A DNA stretch of 64,000 bases. It comes from Locusta migratoria (taxonomy: Eukaryota; Arthropoda; Insecta; Orthoptera; Acrididae). The position numbers and the translations under genes were made by a program. Below, piece by piece: positions 25,401 through 41,200 of the stretch. Every line of letters starts with the position of its first letter. The stretch's first letter is position 1. The stretch lies in NCBI GenBank assembly GCA_026315105.1, contig CM048744.1, positions 660,055,676-660,119,675 of the forward strand. The letters are read 5' to 3'. Under the pieces are notes generated by a model that was given only the letters and a program-made list of their open reading frames with translations, was not told where the DNA came from and made no database searches.

Positions 25401-28400
25401 AATGTAGGTAGTTTCTTTAGTAGAACTATTGCATCTTCTAAGAGTTCTACCAATGAAACAAAGCATCAGGTTCACCCACCCTATCATGCTACAATATTTT
25501 CTGTGTGTTCCTTCAAATTAAAGTTGTTCATAATTGGAATTCCTAGGTATTTAGTCGAATTTAAGTTGAATTTATGGTCTATATATTTGACTGTTTACCA
25601 TGTAAATGAAGTTTACTGATATTGATCGATTTTACTTTGGGTTTTCGGTGAAACATTTTCAATTAAACCAACTGAACCAAACTTGTTACCTCGTTTCACA
25701 AAACTTTATTTTATTTTCACGGCCTAGGTTTTGGGTTATAAACCAGTCACTAGAAAATGGGCTAATAACCCAAAAATTAGGCTGTGAAAATAAAATAAAA
25801 TTTTGCAAAACAAGGTAACAAGTGAAGTTTAAAGGATTTCTTTTAGTGCTCCTACGAATGACTTCACACTTTTCATTTTTTAGGATCAACTTGGCAGTTG
25901 ATCATGCAGATATCTTATTAAATCGTTTTGCTGTTGCTTTTGATCTTCTGGTGACTTTGCTAACAAAAAAAGTGTCAGCATCATTCATGAAGAAATGTTT
26001 GAAATCATTTATAGTTTTCTGATGCTGTTGAAATCACACATGAACCATTTTAGCTGTGTGTATGAATATATTATGTTTTTGAAATATGCAGTGTTCATTA
26101 GCAATACATTTCTCATAGCAGTTTGCTGTTGAGAATAGTGAGGTATTCATTCATAGTTATGTGACTAGAGAGGGTAATGACAGAAACACTTTAACACCAC
26201 AATATAGATGCCCAAGTCATGAGGGAACCTTCCCACTTGACTATAGGAAACATCCATGAAAAAATTACCATAGAGAGCTTATGTCATCCTTGATTGATGC
26301 TATTGACGAAGGAGAAGATATGAATGAGAAATTGCATCAATTAAATCTGAAAGACATGGCTTTCATTTTGGCACGGTGTTGGGAAAATGTTGAGACAGGT
26401 GCAATTGTAAAATTACATGATGAGACAGGGAGATATTCTGCCAATAAAGAAATTAGCATGGAAAGCATGCACAGTATGATGCCTTTGCTGGAACAAATTC
26501 CTGGATATATATAAGCAACTGATGTGGACCTTAATGAGTGGCTTGCCCTTGTTGACCGATATGAAGTCAGTGACAAAGGCACTGTCAGCATTGTTAACAA
26601 TGGTGAAAAGGAAACAGAAGAGGAAGAAATGATAGTGTGAAAATCACACATAATGAAGGATTCAAAGCCCTCCAAACAACACAAATGGGGCAACAAGAAG
26701 AAACCTCCATCACTGATGTGACATAGCAGCGAGAAAGACTCTCGGCAGGCAAGCAAAAGTCTATTTCATTTTTCCTTTTTAAACAAAAGTGAATATGTAT
26801 CAACTTCAACTTATGCTTTTTCATTGTATTGCACAGTGAAAGTAATTACTGTATCAGTTTTATCAATAACAAAATACCAGCAACCATTTACAATATCATT
26901 GTTTCTTCTTTTTCTATTAAACGACATTCCAGCTCATCTGACATTCCCACATCGCATTTGTGTTGAATAAACGAGACTTTACTGTAACTTTATTTCTTCC
27001 TATAAGTTTGATGTCAACAAGTGATGGTGATTACAATGTGGAATAGAAACAAAGACTAGCACACTAACCAGCATTACCAGGGTAGGTATTTGTTACAATC
27101 CGGTTAAAATGCACTTGCAGTGTCTGTGTTTTATTTTCCTAATGCAAAGATGTTTGTTATGGTGTGAAAACTGAGGGAAAGTAGAAATGGCCAGTTATGA
27201 ACTAGGTGCAAACATGGCATTTCTCACAATGTTAGGCTTTCTGGGCAATCTGAAGACATCTCTGAAGTGTCAGCTATTCTCCTGGATAGCCGTATCATTC
27301 TTGCACAGTATTTCAATAACATAACTCATTACCTTCATTAGATTTTACATGAGACCACTTCTGAAATGGAATGAGTCCATTACTTTAACCAGCAACCTTC
27401 CACTTAGGTGTATTGTTACGCATTCCTCTATGGTCCAATGCACCTACTGGCTGGCTTTTCAACTTTTTTCATTTGGAGTTATTTTCTTGTTTATGTTTCT
27501 ACGGCTGCTCTACCATTCTGCAATAGTGGCCTAAAGCAAAGTTCTTATCAGTCAAAATTAGAAAACACCTGACAACTAAATCAATGAAAAATTCCTTCAA
27601 TTTTAAAAAAGTCCCAAGTATTTCCTGGATTTCTCGTGGCTGAAAACCAACAACCTGTCCAATTCTATTCTCTCCCACAACTACCCTACAGACCTTGTCC
27701 ACAAACATATCTCCTGAGCAGTTAATTTCATCCTTCCAGTAACAATAGTCCTAACCTCAGTCCGTCTAGAAGCATCCCCTTAGTCAACCAGTACCATCAC
27801 AGTTTAGAATGCCTTAACAGGTTGCCCTGTCAGGACTATGACTTTTTCAAGTTGTATTTTGAAATGATATCATTCCTCTGAAGTATCCTCCTCACACCAC
27901 CCGTCCTCCCAACCTCTACAACATCCTTGTCAAACATTACAACATCCCAAAACCACCATCCCTACCTACCTTGCAACTGACCCCACTGCAAAACCTGGCC
28001 CATGCAACATTTGTTGTTACTGTGCAACATGCATTCCAGCTGAAATTCGGTTGTGGTCCTCCAAGTGATAACATTCATAGATGGTATCATCAGTTTCAAA
28101 ATACCGGCTGCCTTTGTATAGGGAAGAGCACAGGAAGAGCAAAATTTAGTGAAGAGACTGCTGAGCGAGTAAGTGAATCATTCACTTGTAGCCCAAAGAA
28201 ATCAGTCCAGAAGGCTAGTCGTGAATAAAGTTTTAAGAAAACACATACAACTAAGTCCTCCGTTTACAGTTAATGAGGCTCTAAAGCCAACAGACCAAGG
28301 ATCATATGCTAACTTTGCAAATGACATTTTTTCATTACGAAGATGTTAGTGGACATTTTAACACTCACAATGTGCGCATCTGGGGCTCAGAAAAACCTCA

Positions 28401-31400
28401 CAAAATAGTACAACAAATACATCAAGATTCTCCTAAAGTGACTGTTTTTTGTGCCATATATCAGCGGAGAGTTTTGTGCCTTTCTTTTTTGGTGAACCTA
28501 GTGTAACTGACACTTCTTACCTTGATACACTAGAGCAATGGCTCTTACCTCAGTTGGAAGATGAGCCAGAGAACTTTATTTTCCAGCAAGATGGTGCACC
28601 ATCTTACTGGCATACTGAAGTACGCGATTGGTTGAATGTCACTGTACCCAAGTGCTGGATACGCCGCAAGGGGCCCAATGACATGGCTCGCTCTGCATGG
28701 CCTCCATATTCACATGACCTAATGCCATGAATCAGCAAGCACCTTAATGGGCCTGTGGAGGAATTTCTCAATCCTAAAGATCCCACATGTGCACTCCACA
28801 TATACTCCACTACCATAGCAACTGCCTCCTGTGTGTAGTGCATGCCTCACTTATTCAGGGGGAACCTACATTTCTCCACCACAGAATCGTCTGAACCTCC
28901 GGTGTAAGCCTTAAAATTATGTCAATCTGTTGGTTACTGCCTTGCCAACATTCCATGCAGTTATTAGTGTAGCCAGGGTGTCCAAAAGGTCTTTCAGAAG
29001 TTAACATTCTTTGGGGCTCCAAAGATAATGCATTCTTGTCCTATTTGTTATTTTCGTTTTCAGGCACAAAACCTTTTCTTCTGTCTCATGTGACACTGCT
29101 ACAGCTTTCTGCTCACTGAAAGTTATTCAAATGTTATCTGTGGAGAACATAAAAAGTCTGGATGTACTGCATTTGCAGAGTTGTTGGCTTTTGTTGTGAC
29201 TTGATGATTATGCAAGCTCACTGGATGCCATTTGGACACTCAGTTGTTTTTATCTTGTATGTGTACTGCAAAATCATTGTTTCTATTTACATTTCAGTCA
29301 TGCTGGGAGAGACAATCTTCCAGAGATCATTTACTGTATTTTTCATTGTTTCTCCTCTCAAGTAGGCTATTAAAAATAACTTTTCTGATCAATGAGGTTA
29401 CTACTTGACATGGGTTATTCAGGCGCCAGACTTTTATTTCTTTGGAAAAATGCCTTCTAAACAGTCCCATAAATTCCACACATGAGGCTACTTCTTACAT
29501 ACCTAATGGGGTGAAACAAATGATGTGGACATGGTTTCCTCTTGCTTCATGGATCACATGGATATAATATGATATACAACAAATATTAGCACAAAATGAT
29601 TACCTCATGGCATCTTCACAAAGATCGCAAACTTGTCAATCACTTAATAACATTTCGAGTCTGAATAAAGCCGCAAGCAAACGTTATCCTTGAAACAGCG
29701 ACCTAATCCATAATGTATTATGATACCATAGTGTTGCTAATTTTGAACAAGTCATCCTGCACTACAAACCAAGCCTTTTAGTTGTGCTGCTCATTTTGGA
29801 TGACAGTACATTGAATGAATGAAAGAATACTTTTGGAAAATATATATTAAAGCACTACAAGTACAAACTCTCAACAAAATTGATGTTCAACACATTAAAA
29901 ATCCAAAGTTATCAACAATATCCAGCTCCATAACGAAGTTTTTGTCACTGCTCTATGGCTTAGATTCTGTACAACTAAGTTGTGATACCTACCAAAGAGC
30001 TGGCCTTTAGTTTGTAAGAGATGAGGTTTCTCACATCAGCAAACAGTCCTGTAATAAGCGCCTTCCCCTTATATTCAATTCATATTCAGTAATTATAGAT
30101 TTCTTGGGTAAATTAAAAACAAATCAAATTAGAACACAAATAATAAATTTCTCATAGTAAATCCCAATCACGCTACGGCAAAAAAGTAGTCAATTCTACT
30201 GTCTCTAGTTTCATACCCAGAGACCATCAAAATTATTGATTACTATTTTCCTTCCATTAGTAAATCATTTTGTACCTCTTTATCCTTATTGGAACATTAT
30301 TCATGTCCGACCAGATTACGATAAATATTGTCTGTCAGAATTTAAATGTTTTATTCAGACCCACTGCACTTAATAGTTGAACTTACTTTTCTCAGCATAT
30401 TTGTAATTTTTACTCCTGGACCAAAATATATGTGCTCATCGCTAAACATTTTCTCTCTCGTAATTGCATTGTAATAATTGTGTTACATTTGCTTTCCTGT
30501 GCCATCTTCTCCTTCTGTGTCTGTTTTATGTATATACCATTTTGGCAACTTGTTGGACTGCTTGTTTTCAAAACTGATAGGAGGGTGAAGTAATGGGGTC
30601 CTGAATAAAAGGTCAAATGATTGAAGTTTAGCTTAGCATTTACATTTGAATACTCAGTTTTATAAATATAAATTATTCTCACTTTCATTTGTGCCAAATA
30701 ATTGAAAATCATTCAATTAGAGCCACTTCTACAGTTCTACATTTGCAATATGAACCTAGTAAAAAGATACAGTGTTGCTAGAGTTTCATCCGTTCTGCGA
30801 TCTCTTACATTATAATATTATGTAAAACAAATGTTCTTAAAATAATCTGAATGAACTTTGTTTAAAATGCTGTGAGTTTTTGATACAGTTTTCATACTAA
30901 AATATTTCCCTTAAAGGCTGCACACAATATGCACCAGGGCCATACTCTAACATAAGAGCAGCTACCACAGAAAGGCTTTTGGCAGCTATTACGGTGCAGA
31001 CAAAAGCATATTTGCAAGAGGATGAAATTGAACTCTGGTTCAACGAATGAGAGCAGGTACCATACTACTTGCATTGTAATGTTAACATCATCTGTGGACT
31101 GTCAGTCAAATCGTTACATATTTTGTGATTAGTGCTGACAAGCTACATTTCTGTATAATGTTTAATTAGTACTAATATCTAATGTTATGTATAGTATATC
31201 TTTTCGTTATTTGTGATACCCTGTATACATAGTGATTAGCCAGTAGATTCTGACCACCTATTTAATAGCCAGTACATCCACCTCTGATACAGATAACAAC
31301 ACTGAGGCAGTTGTTGGAGGCAGTTGGCACTGCAATGGCACACACACATCATCTAAATCTTGTAAATTACGAGGAGGGCATGATGATATTTGACGCCAAA

Positions 31401-34400
31401 TTCAATCTCATACCATATGTATTCAGTCAGGTATAGATCTGGCTAATTAAGGGGTCAGCACATCAATTGCAATTTGCCACCGAGTTCCTCAAAGCACTCC
31501 ATCACACTCCTGGCTTTGTAATATTGTGCATTTTCATGCTGATAAATGCACTGCCACTGGGAAACAAGATCCTCATGAAGCAGTGGACACAGTCTACAAA
31601 CCAGTGTACGATACTCCTCAACTGTAGTGCCTCGCAAGAGCTCCACGGGACCCACAGATGTGCACGTGAATGTTCCCAAAAAAATAACTGAGCTGCTGCC
31701 AGCTGGCACACAGCACAGGTGTTCAGGAGTATTCCCTGGTCAATATAATGAAGACGGTATCATGATGCAACAACCACACAATGGTCTGCCACTGCACCAA
31801 CGACAGTGACGGGCCCATTTCTATAACAGGTGTTGATAGTGTGGTGCTAACACTGACACATATGATACCTTGGCTGCAGAGGCCCATTGTTGGAAGTGTT
31901 ATGGGTATTGTGTGTTCAGACACACACTACTATTCTGCCTAGAAGTAAAGTCTGATGTTAGTTCCACTACAGTTCACCACCTGTCCTGTTTTACCAGTCT
32001 GCCCAGTCTATAATGTTCAAACTCTGCATTGAAGGGTACCCGCCCTGTCTCTCAGTGTTTGGCCACTGTTTCATCACTTGTTGAAATCACTCACCACAGC
32101 ATTCCTCAAACATCCAACAAGTAATGCAGTTTCTAAAATGCTCATGGTGGACCTCAAGGCCATCAAAATCTGCCCTCAAATACCTCAGTCACACACCTTC
32201 CCCATTATATACATGGGCAGTATATTCACTGACACTACATTCACTGAGTGTGTGTGTCCAACAAGCAGTCATTCCTAATGAGGTGACTGCTGCTATGCCC
32301 TTAGAGGGGTATATATTGATGGTTGGCAGGTGGTCATAATGTTATGACTAATCAGTGTAATACACTATCACTTTATGTTGGATTTGTCACTATTATCATC
32401 TCTTCTTTGTAGCTATTTTCTAATTAAAATTACTTTGTGAGTAACAGTGGTTGATAGCAGTATTGCTGGAGTGCAGTCATCCATGTCTCAAAAGATGCTG
32501 AAAGTATCTCTAGAACATACAAATTAGTGAACATGAGATGCTCAAGAAAGAACTGAAATTGGGTGTTAGGTAGGCCTTACCAATCTATCTTGCTGAAATG
32601 TCAATCAGAAAATAATTTCAAGGTGAGTAAATTCAGAGACACAGATAGTACATTTCAGTGAGAAATTAAATTATGTTACTCATTCACTGTAAAATAAATT
32701 CAAGTTACGAAATTTTTCCCCTTCAGTTTCTGCATTTATTGTTGTTAGATGAAAAATATTTCACAAGGTCTTTTGTCCAAAATGTTGGATTTGATCTTAA
32801 CATGTCACCGTAAACTTCAACAACAACCCCCCACCCCAGAGACTTACAATGATGCACATTATTCTGTTAAGAAAAGATGCCCATAGTACAGTTTTAAAGT
32901 TCTTGAACATTTTTAGCATTTCAGCCATTGCAAAGCAAAAATATCAATCAAATCTGTCCTATAAAAAAAAAAAAAAAAAATTGTAAAAGCTTGTGTGTGG
33001 CATTAATCAGATTGAACACACTTATCTCCAAAACTACTGAATTTTCAATGGGGTTCTCACTTTTAAGTTGAATGTTGTTTATTGGCAACACACAAGAATT
33101 ATTTCGTCAAAATCAGACTGTGGAAAAACAATATATTAAGACTTAAAGTTTTATTTGTAACCCTTGAACTTGCTGTTTGATCATGCTGATCTGCAGAACT
33201 ATTTAAGGACTTTTCATGGGGTTTTGACAAATAAACTGCGCAGCCTTGAGGCAACATGAAGGCTTTCATTCATCTCAATCAGACGAAGGAAATAAATGTA
33301 CAGTAACATTAGACTTTATCCTTGTCTATGTGTCTGTCTGAAAATGCTAATATCACACTACTCAACGAATCTGCATCGTGCTTTTACACATACTTGAGCC
33401 AAGATTAGGGCAACATATAAATTTTATTTCATCAAATGTTGATCAGGGAAAAAAGATCTTGTAATTTACCAATTTAGACGTCTGCTCTTCTAAGTAGTAC
33501 GGTATAGTATGAGGTGCATTCAAGTTTAAGACCTCCGATTTTTTTTCTAATTAACTACTCACCCAAAATCGATGACACTGACGTTACTTCTCAATGTAAT
33601 TGCCCTGCAGATGTACACATTTTTCACAACACTGATGCCATGATTCCATGGCAGCGGCAAAGGCTTCTTTAGGAGTCTGTTTTGACCACTGGAAAATCGA
33701 TGAGGCAATAGCAGCACGGCTGGTGAATGTGCGGCCAGGGAGAGTCATTCATTGATGGAAAAAGTCAAAAGTTGCACCCACGAACGCACTTTCAACACAT
33801 CCATAACTCCATCACCACATGTCTCCTTCAACTGTCGATTAATTTCAATTGGTGTCACAACACGCAAATTCAGAAAACGAATGATTGCACGCTGTTCAAG
33901 TAAGGAAAACGTCCCCATTTTAAATATCTAAAACAGTTCTCATTCTTGCCGCTGGCAGAAAAATTCCATCTGCTGTACGGTGCTGCCATCTGTGGGACAT
34001 ATTCACAACGAATGCAGCCTAACTTTAAAACAATGTGCATGTTTCTATCTCTTTCCAGTCCAGAGAAAAAAAATCAGAGGCCTAAGAACTTGAATGCACC
34101 TCGTACACCAAAGAAGTCACAGATGGTGCTGTCAATTTTCTTAGTACTTCAAAGAACCAACAGAAGAGGCTGTTACTTTTGTTAGTGTACAATCTGTGCC
34201 AACACTATTCTCAAAGGCTTATGGCAGCAACAGAAATAAATGTCATATTCTCATCTTTACAAATGTGAAGTAATATGGAATTTACTCGGTTAGGGTACAC
34301 AGATTAACAGATTTCACTTAGTGTTTTAAAAACTTAGAACACTATTTGCTTCGTTTGATACATTTTATTTCTATTTAACTTTTTGGCTAAGGAAAATTAT

Positions 34401-36535
34401 TTACTAAAAGGGTTTACTAAAAGGGTTTCAATTTTATAATTAGAAGTATGAACCATAAAAAGGGGCAGTATATGATGGCCCTTCTTTGACTCCCATTAAA
34501 AAGCATGGCGATAGAGCTAGTGATACATAAATTTACCAAGGACTTGTCACTATTCATTATAAAAATGTATCCATAGAAACTTTTATGCTGCAATTACTGT
34601 GCTGCATTCTAAGTCGGCATGAAAAGCAAGCAACTGTCTACTTGCATGAATGGCCACTGGCAAACTTAATCATCCAGTTGCCGAACACGTTGCAAACCAC
34701 AACTAAAATGGCATCAACAGTTCTTTACTACACGAGCAATGTGGATATTTCCTTTCTGTACAACTTTCTTTGGAGTGTGCAAATAGGAACTGTCTCCAAA
34801 GTCCTGTACTTTTGCAATTTCCCTTGCCTAAACCTCCACTAACATCTGCTTGCTTTACCTTAACTTTTCAATTACTTCAGCAATCATTTCCTGTCTATAT
34901 CTTGCACAGCCTTCCTCTGCATCTATCCCCCCCTCCCATACAGTCTCCCCCCCCCCCTCCTCATCCATATGATATGGTGTCAGAAGGTAAGGGACAAGGA
35001 GGAAAAATGAAGACCTACAATTAAAAGCCAAAGAAGGGAAATAGCACCAATACATGACTTAAAACATTACTAAATATTTCAATAACAAAAAGATTGATGA
35101 AGAAATAGAGAAGTTCAAACAACTTATGACAGTAATTTACAGGAAAAAATGTAACTATAAAAAGATAAAAAAAAATTACCACAATTGTTCATTGAACATA
35201 AATCTGTAATCTAATAATGGAAAGTCCAGGTTGCAATTAACAATGTAGTAATAGGACAGTTTACATCTCACCACAAAGACGTGATGACAAGCCGCAACAG
35301 GCACATAAAAAAGACACACTCATGCAACACTTTCAGCCATTGGCCATAGCCTTCTTCAGGTATAGTAACATTCACACAATCACACAGGCACACAATACAG
35401 TCACACAACTGTAATCTCTGTCATGATCGTTGTGTGACTGTGTGATTGTGTGAATGTTCTATTTTCTGAAGAAGGCCATGGCCAATAGCTGAAAGTTTGT
35501 ATGAGTGTGACTTTTTTATGTGCCTTCCGCAGCTCATTCTCACATCTTTGTATCTTTTTTTATTACTATAGTGTTAATTCTGTAATATGATATCTATATT
35601 TTTCAGTTACGGTTGATGTTGAGTATGCATAATTTCAGTGGTGAATAATATCATTCACTGAAATCTCAGTATCAATTACACTTCTACACTCATTCTGTGA
35701 TTTTGTGGTCAGTCAGCATGCATTTTATATCTGATGACTCATTATATGAAATAATCAATTGAAAAGTATCTGTAATATTGCAGTAAGCAAGTAAGCAAGC
35801 TATAAGTGTTCATGAATTTCATCTATTTTTCAAACTCTACAGTTTTCGTGTGTGGAATTACAACCTATTTCAAAATACAATCAAATCTAAGGAACAATAT
35901 GTCAATAAAAAGCCGATTTCTTCTTTATTATCATCGTCATTATCATTATCTCTTTCTTCCTTTTCTCTGGATTGACAGAACATGTTGAGCACAATTTAAC
36001 AAAGCCTCTGTCTTGTTTGACAATAAACTGACATAGAAAACCTCTGTCAATATGGATGGAGGTGTGCGGATGTTTTCAGTATTTTTACCATTGATTTGCC
36101 TAAACAAGAGCTCATTTCTGAGGTAATTTTCGCCACAGTTTTCAGATGAACACAAAAATAATTAAATACTGTAAATAACAAGATGCCTAAAGCACATATG
36201 CACCCACACTCCTGTTAAGAAAGGAAAGCCAATAACTTCTCACCTTTTCTTGTATTCTGAAAATAATGGCAGGCCTGTGACAGCCCATCTGGCACATTTG
36301 GTTCAGGTGGAAGGTCCAGTTTCTGGTACAACCACCTTCTCAGAAAGATATATAGAGAAAGTTCTGATGATATTACAAAAAGATCTACACATCTTACAAG
36401 TTTTGTCATCAGATCTTCACTGGAACAAAAGAAAAAAAATACTTGTAACAGCAATTATAAAAATGATAATAAAACAACCAATGAAAAAGATAGCAAGTAC
36501 AACCAATTAAATCTTTCCAGTAGATGAATCTCATC

Positions 36536-36608
<73 letters not shown>

Positions 36609-38262
36609 CTCGCACAATTTGTTGCATTATCATCTACCTAAACACTGCAATTGTCCCTTAGAATGAATTTTCCAATCCCCTGCACCCTGGGTTTAAAAAT
36701 TATCTTGACAGAAACTATCACATAGTTATTTCTGCATGGAAAATATACAGTACTTGTTATTTAATGTACTGTCATGTAGGTATTTCCTAATACTATTTGC
36801 CTCACTATTAGTTCAGAATTGCAGTTAACAATACAGCAATAGGACAGTTTACAACTCACCGCAAAGATGTGACGATGAACCGCAACAGGAACACAAAAAA
36901 GGCACACACATATAACACTTTCAGCTATCGGCCATGGCCTTCTTCAGAATTAGGAACATTCACACAATCACACAGGCACACAACACAGTCACACAACCTT
37001 CAGCTCCGGCTGCCACACTTCGAATTTGGATGTCTTTTTTATGTTCCTGTTGTGGCTTGTCATTGCAACTTTGTGGTGAGTTGTAAACTGTCCTATTACT
37101 ATATTGTTAATTCCAACCCGGACTTTCCATTGTCAGTATTGCAGTTTTGAGATATATCCCATGTTTAATTCAATTAAATATTTATTCATTGTTCAGAATG
37201 AAGAAGCAGATACTTTAACGAGCTTTGTCAACTTTGATAAAACTACGAAAAAGGATTTTATGGTGACATAGTATTCTAGTTTATCCAAATGAAAGAAACA
37301 TATACAACACGTCTAATATTCTGCCTCTCTAGCAACAGCTGTAACTGCAAGTATTGCAGCACACATATCACATACAGGTAGTAGTTAGGATTATACAGGA
37401 AATCAACGCACAACTCATCAAGTGAATCGACAGTTAAAACCTTGAATAAAAGAGCTGTTACCTGACTGCTATAGACTTGGACTTCAATTTGAAACTCTGA
37501 TTCTGGGTTTTTGTGTAAGACGATTTTGCTTTGTTCATTTGTTATCATTGGGCTCACATGAATGCCATCTGAAGTTTGGTGTCGCAGTCTACTACATTTT
37601 GACAATTCATTTGTCACTAAGCTTGGTTTCCACTTGCTACATGGTTTATGAAAGTGCTCTGCCTCACTTGTGTTGGGCTGTGACAAAAAAAAACTGTTCT
37701 GAACAGCTGTATAACCTAAACTATTCTACACATCACACTTGTATTTTAGTTTTATAATATTAGTATATTGTGTGTCACAACGTAGTTTTTATTGCTATCA
37801 ATACTACCTTGGTGAAGTTCATCACAGCTTCCTTAATTTTACAATAATTACTAAAGGATAGAAAAAACTACTATTAAGATGGTTTAAGAATTGGTTTACT
37901 TATTGTGAGTGTTCCCATGTGCAGTAATTTCATGGTTCTTATGTCATAGACCATCAAGAGAAACAACTTTCGACAGTCAAATTCTGTGTCATAATTTTGA
38001 TATGCCTGCCCACTGAAGCCTCTTTTACACGATTAAACTGATAACTACATATGGCAATTTGGCAGTATAATAAATTTGTTAGACCCAAACTGATATGCTG
38101 TATGTGAATACTATCAATTGCTCTTTAAGAATTTTCTGTATACAGTAGTGTATGGGTTAACTTGTCACAATGGCAACAGAAAAATTCACGTTTCAAAAAT
38201 GGCAGCTTTCCTACAGACCTGTTGCCTATCCTGTAAAATTAAAAGTAACGCATAAGCAAAGG

Positions 38263-38294
<32 letters not shown>

Positions 38295-41200
38295 GAACTC
38301 AGTTTTCAATAAATGTCAGTGACACAAGGTAACAGCTCAAATTACTAGAGCTAGAGCCCGAGAGGAAGGGGGGTGGGGGGTGGGGGGGGGGGACAGCTGT
38401 CACATTCCATGTAATACTTGCAGCTGAATTAGCTTCCATTTTAACTACAATACACTGCAGTTCTCAAGAACAATAACTGTGCCCAGTGACTGAAAGAAAG
38501 CACAGGTCACACCGAATCGTTAAAAAAAAAAGTAGCCAAAGTGATCTACAAAACTACCTGTTTGCTATCAATGTTGTAGACTTTTAAATTAATGAGGCAT
38601 CTTGAACAGAATACTTGTGTCACGGTTCAGTGAAGGGAGAAGCAGATTCAACTGTTCTTGGGTTCTAATGGAAGTGCTCAGCTGACTGGGACTTGGCACT
38701 TCGAAGTGCGGCTGCCGGAGGTGATGGTTGTATGACTGTGTTGTGTGCCTGTGTGATTGCGTGAATGTTCTGTTTTCTGAAGAAGGCCATGGCCGATAGC
38801 TGAGTGTTGTATGTGTGTATCTTTTGTATGTGCCTGTCACAGCTCGTCGCCACGTCTTTGCGGTGAGTTGTAAACTGTCCTTACTATATTATTTAGCTCT
38901 CTTGTTCATAAATGCTTTGGCTGTACTTTTGTTTTGTACCAATTTCATTATAATGCAAAAATACCAAAATGACATATGGAGGTAATATAATAATAATAAA
39001 AATAATAATAATAAATAAATAAATAAAAGTCACGTCTCTTACATTTTCTAAAATGAGAGTCAGTTGAACTCACATATAAACTTATATTGCTGATATCAAT
39101 CATTTGTGGAATAATTATCATCATCATCCAAAGGCGACTGTTTGATACAGCTCTCCATGTTACTGCATTCTATACAAGTCTCTTCATCTCTTAATAATAA
39201 CAGCATCCTACATCCATTTTACTTGCTTGCTGTTTTCATCTCAAGATCTCCCTCTGGTCATCAGTACCCTGTTCCTACCCAAGATACCCCAGAAAAATGC
39301 TAAACAAAACAAGATTTAACATTCAGCACCCAGAAAGTGAGCTCCTACAGGTGTATGTTGCCACTCTATACATTACATTCACAGAAAGAAGAGGGAAAAC
39401 ACATTAGTTGTGCAAGTGGTTCACTTAACTAAAAGATGACAGCAGGATACCATGGCTAATGATAAAGGATGAACCAATCACTCTCTCCATATTAAAAAAA
39501 AAAAGTCAGAAGCAGGACAGACTACACAACAGTGGGAAACATTAGAACTGCTAGAGGATTGGAGAGCTGAGAGATCAGGCTAAGGTACTCATCACTAAAT
39601 ACAATGAGAAAAACCAGCTGCATGAATAAAATGTAACACACAGTCAGACATAAAGCCATCATCACCAATAATTAAAGAAATTGCAGCAGGTATGTTGAAA
39701 GACTGCTGCAAAGGGGCTAAAAGGGGAGAATCCAACAGGATGCGGACTCCTATCCAGAAAGCACTACAGCGACACTGGAGTGTCCTCTCAGCAAAGAAGG
39801 TGGCCATGTGCTATCCAGATATGGTCAATATGTAGGTGGCAGAGGACAAATGAGAGTCTATGAGAGGCCCTCAGTGAGGGCTTCCAAGCAAATGTGGAAC
39901 AAGTCAAGATGTGCCAGGAACTGGCGATGGACATGTGTTGGTGAAACTGAGGATTTTGAGTCCCAGGACAAATACATACAAAGCTGCAAGTGAGGAATGG
40001 ACGAAGGAGGGGTATGTGAAGAATAGAAGAAAGTGAGTGGGATGTGGGAAGAGTGTTGAGTGACGAATCCTGACTCTGATCGGGAGACCTGACCTAGGCC
40101 GCTGTGGTGGGGAGGGGAATGCAACAGTTGGATAGAGAAGCCTGCAATTCTGGTGGTGGAGCAATGCATGAACACAGGCAACATAAGATGTAAGCAGTTG
40201 TTGCCACAGGAACTGCAGGGGAGGGACTCCAGCTTCAAGAAGAAGGCTTGTCATCGGACTCGTGCAGAAAGCCCTATTGCTAAATGGACACCACTATACA
40301 GAATTAGGTCCAGGACCTGCAATGATGAGGCACTGTTGAATCATAGTCAATATGCAGTTGGATTAATCCCTTATAGACCTGCAAGACAGTTGAAAGTGCA
40401 GCTCCCCCAGACAATGTGGCTGAGGCAGCGAAGGATGTTCAGATATCGCCAACATTTTCGTTTTAGCTGATGAAGATGGAGCACACAAGTGAATCAGGCA
40501 TTGAAGAGTATGACTAATAAGTGATGTGTGTGTCCTCCTTGTTGTGAAGGAGTTCATCAGGCAAGTAAAGCTCTGGATCCAGGTGAAGGGTTTTAAATGC
40601 AAATAATTGGAAATGATGGGCAAATGCCCAAAACTGTGCCTTTTGAATGGCTCCCTGCAGCCTTCAGTGACACTGATGCTAGTGAAACTGAAATACACAT
40701 AGAAGTCATAGGCATACAAGGAGGAAGAAACCAATGGCCCCACTGCCACAGCGAGACTGTTTATTGCGACCAAAAAGAGGGGAACACAAAGGAACGAGCC
40801 CTGGGGGATACCATTCTCCTGAACAAAAAGTGAGCTGAGGGAGGTACCGACCCTAACTTGAAAAATGCTAAGCGAGAGGAAGTTCTGGATAATCAGAAGT
40901 GGACCCTGTAAAACCCATTTGTAGAACATAGCTAGGATATGATGGTGCCAAGTGGTATCGTACACTTTCTAGAGATAGGAAAAGATGACAACAAGATGCT
41001 CACACCTAGCCGATTCTAGTGACACAAGAATGTCAATATCAGAGTGGTTCTGATGGAAGTGCCCCCCTCCCATTGTAGAAACAGAAGTGCCTGATATTCA
41101 AGGATCCACATGAGCCATGAGCCGCCAAATCATCATATATTTGAGGAACTTACAAAGAGCATTGGATCTGTGGATCTGTGCCAGGTTACATCATGAGAAT

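Noticed and set aside
37276..37686. 136-codon minus-strand open frame
   Set aside because: No recognisable domain, no splice context and no codon pattern like that of gcl.
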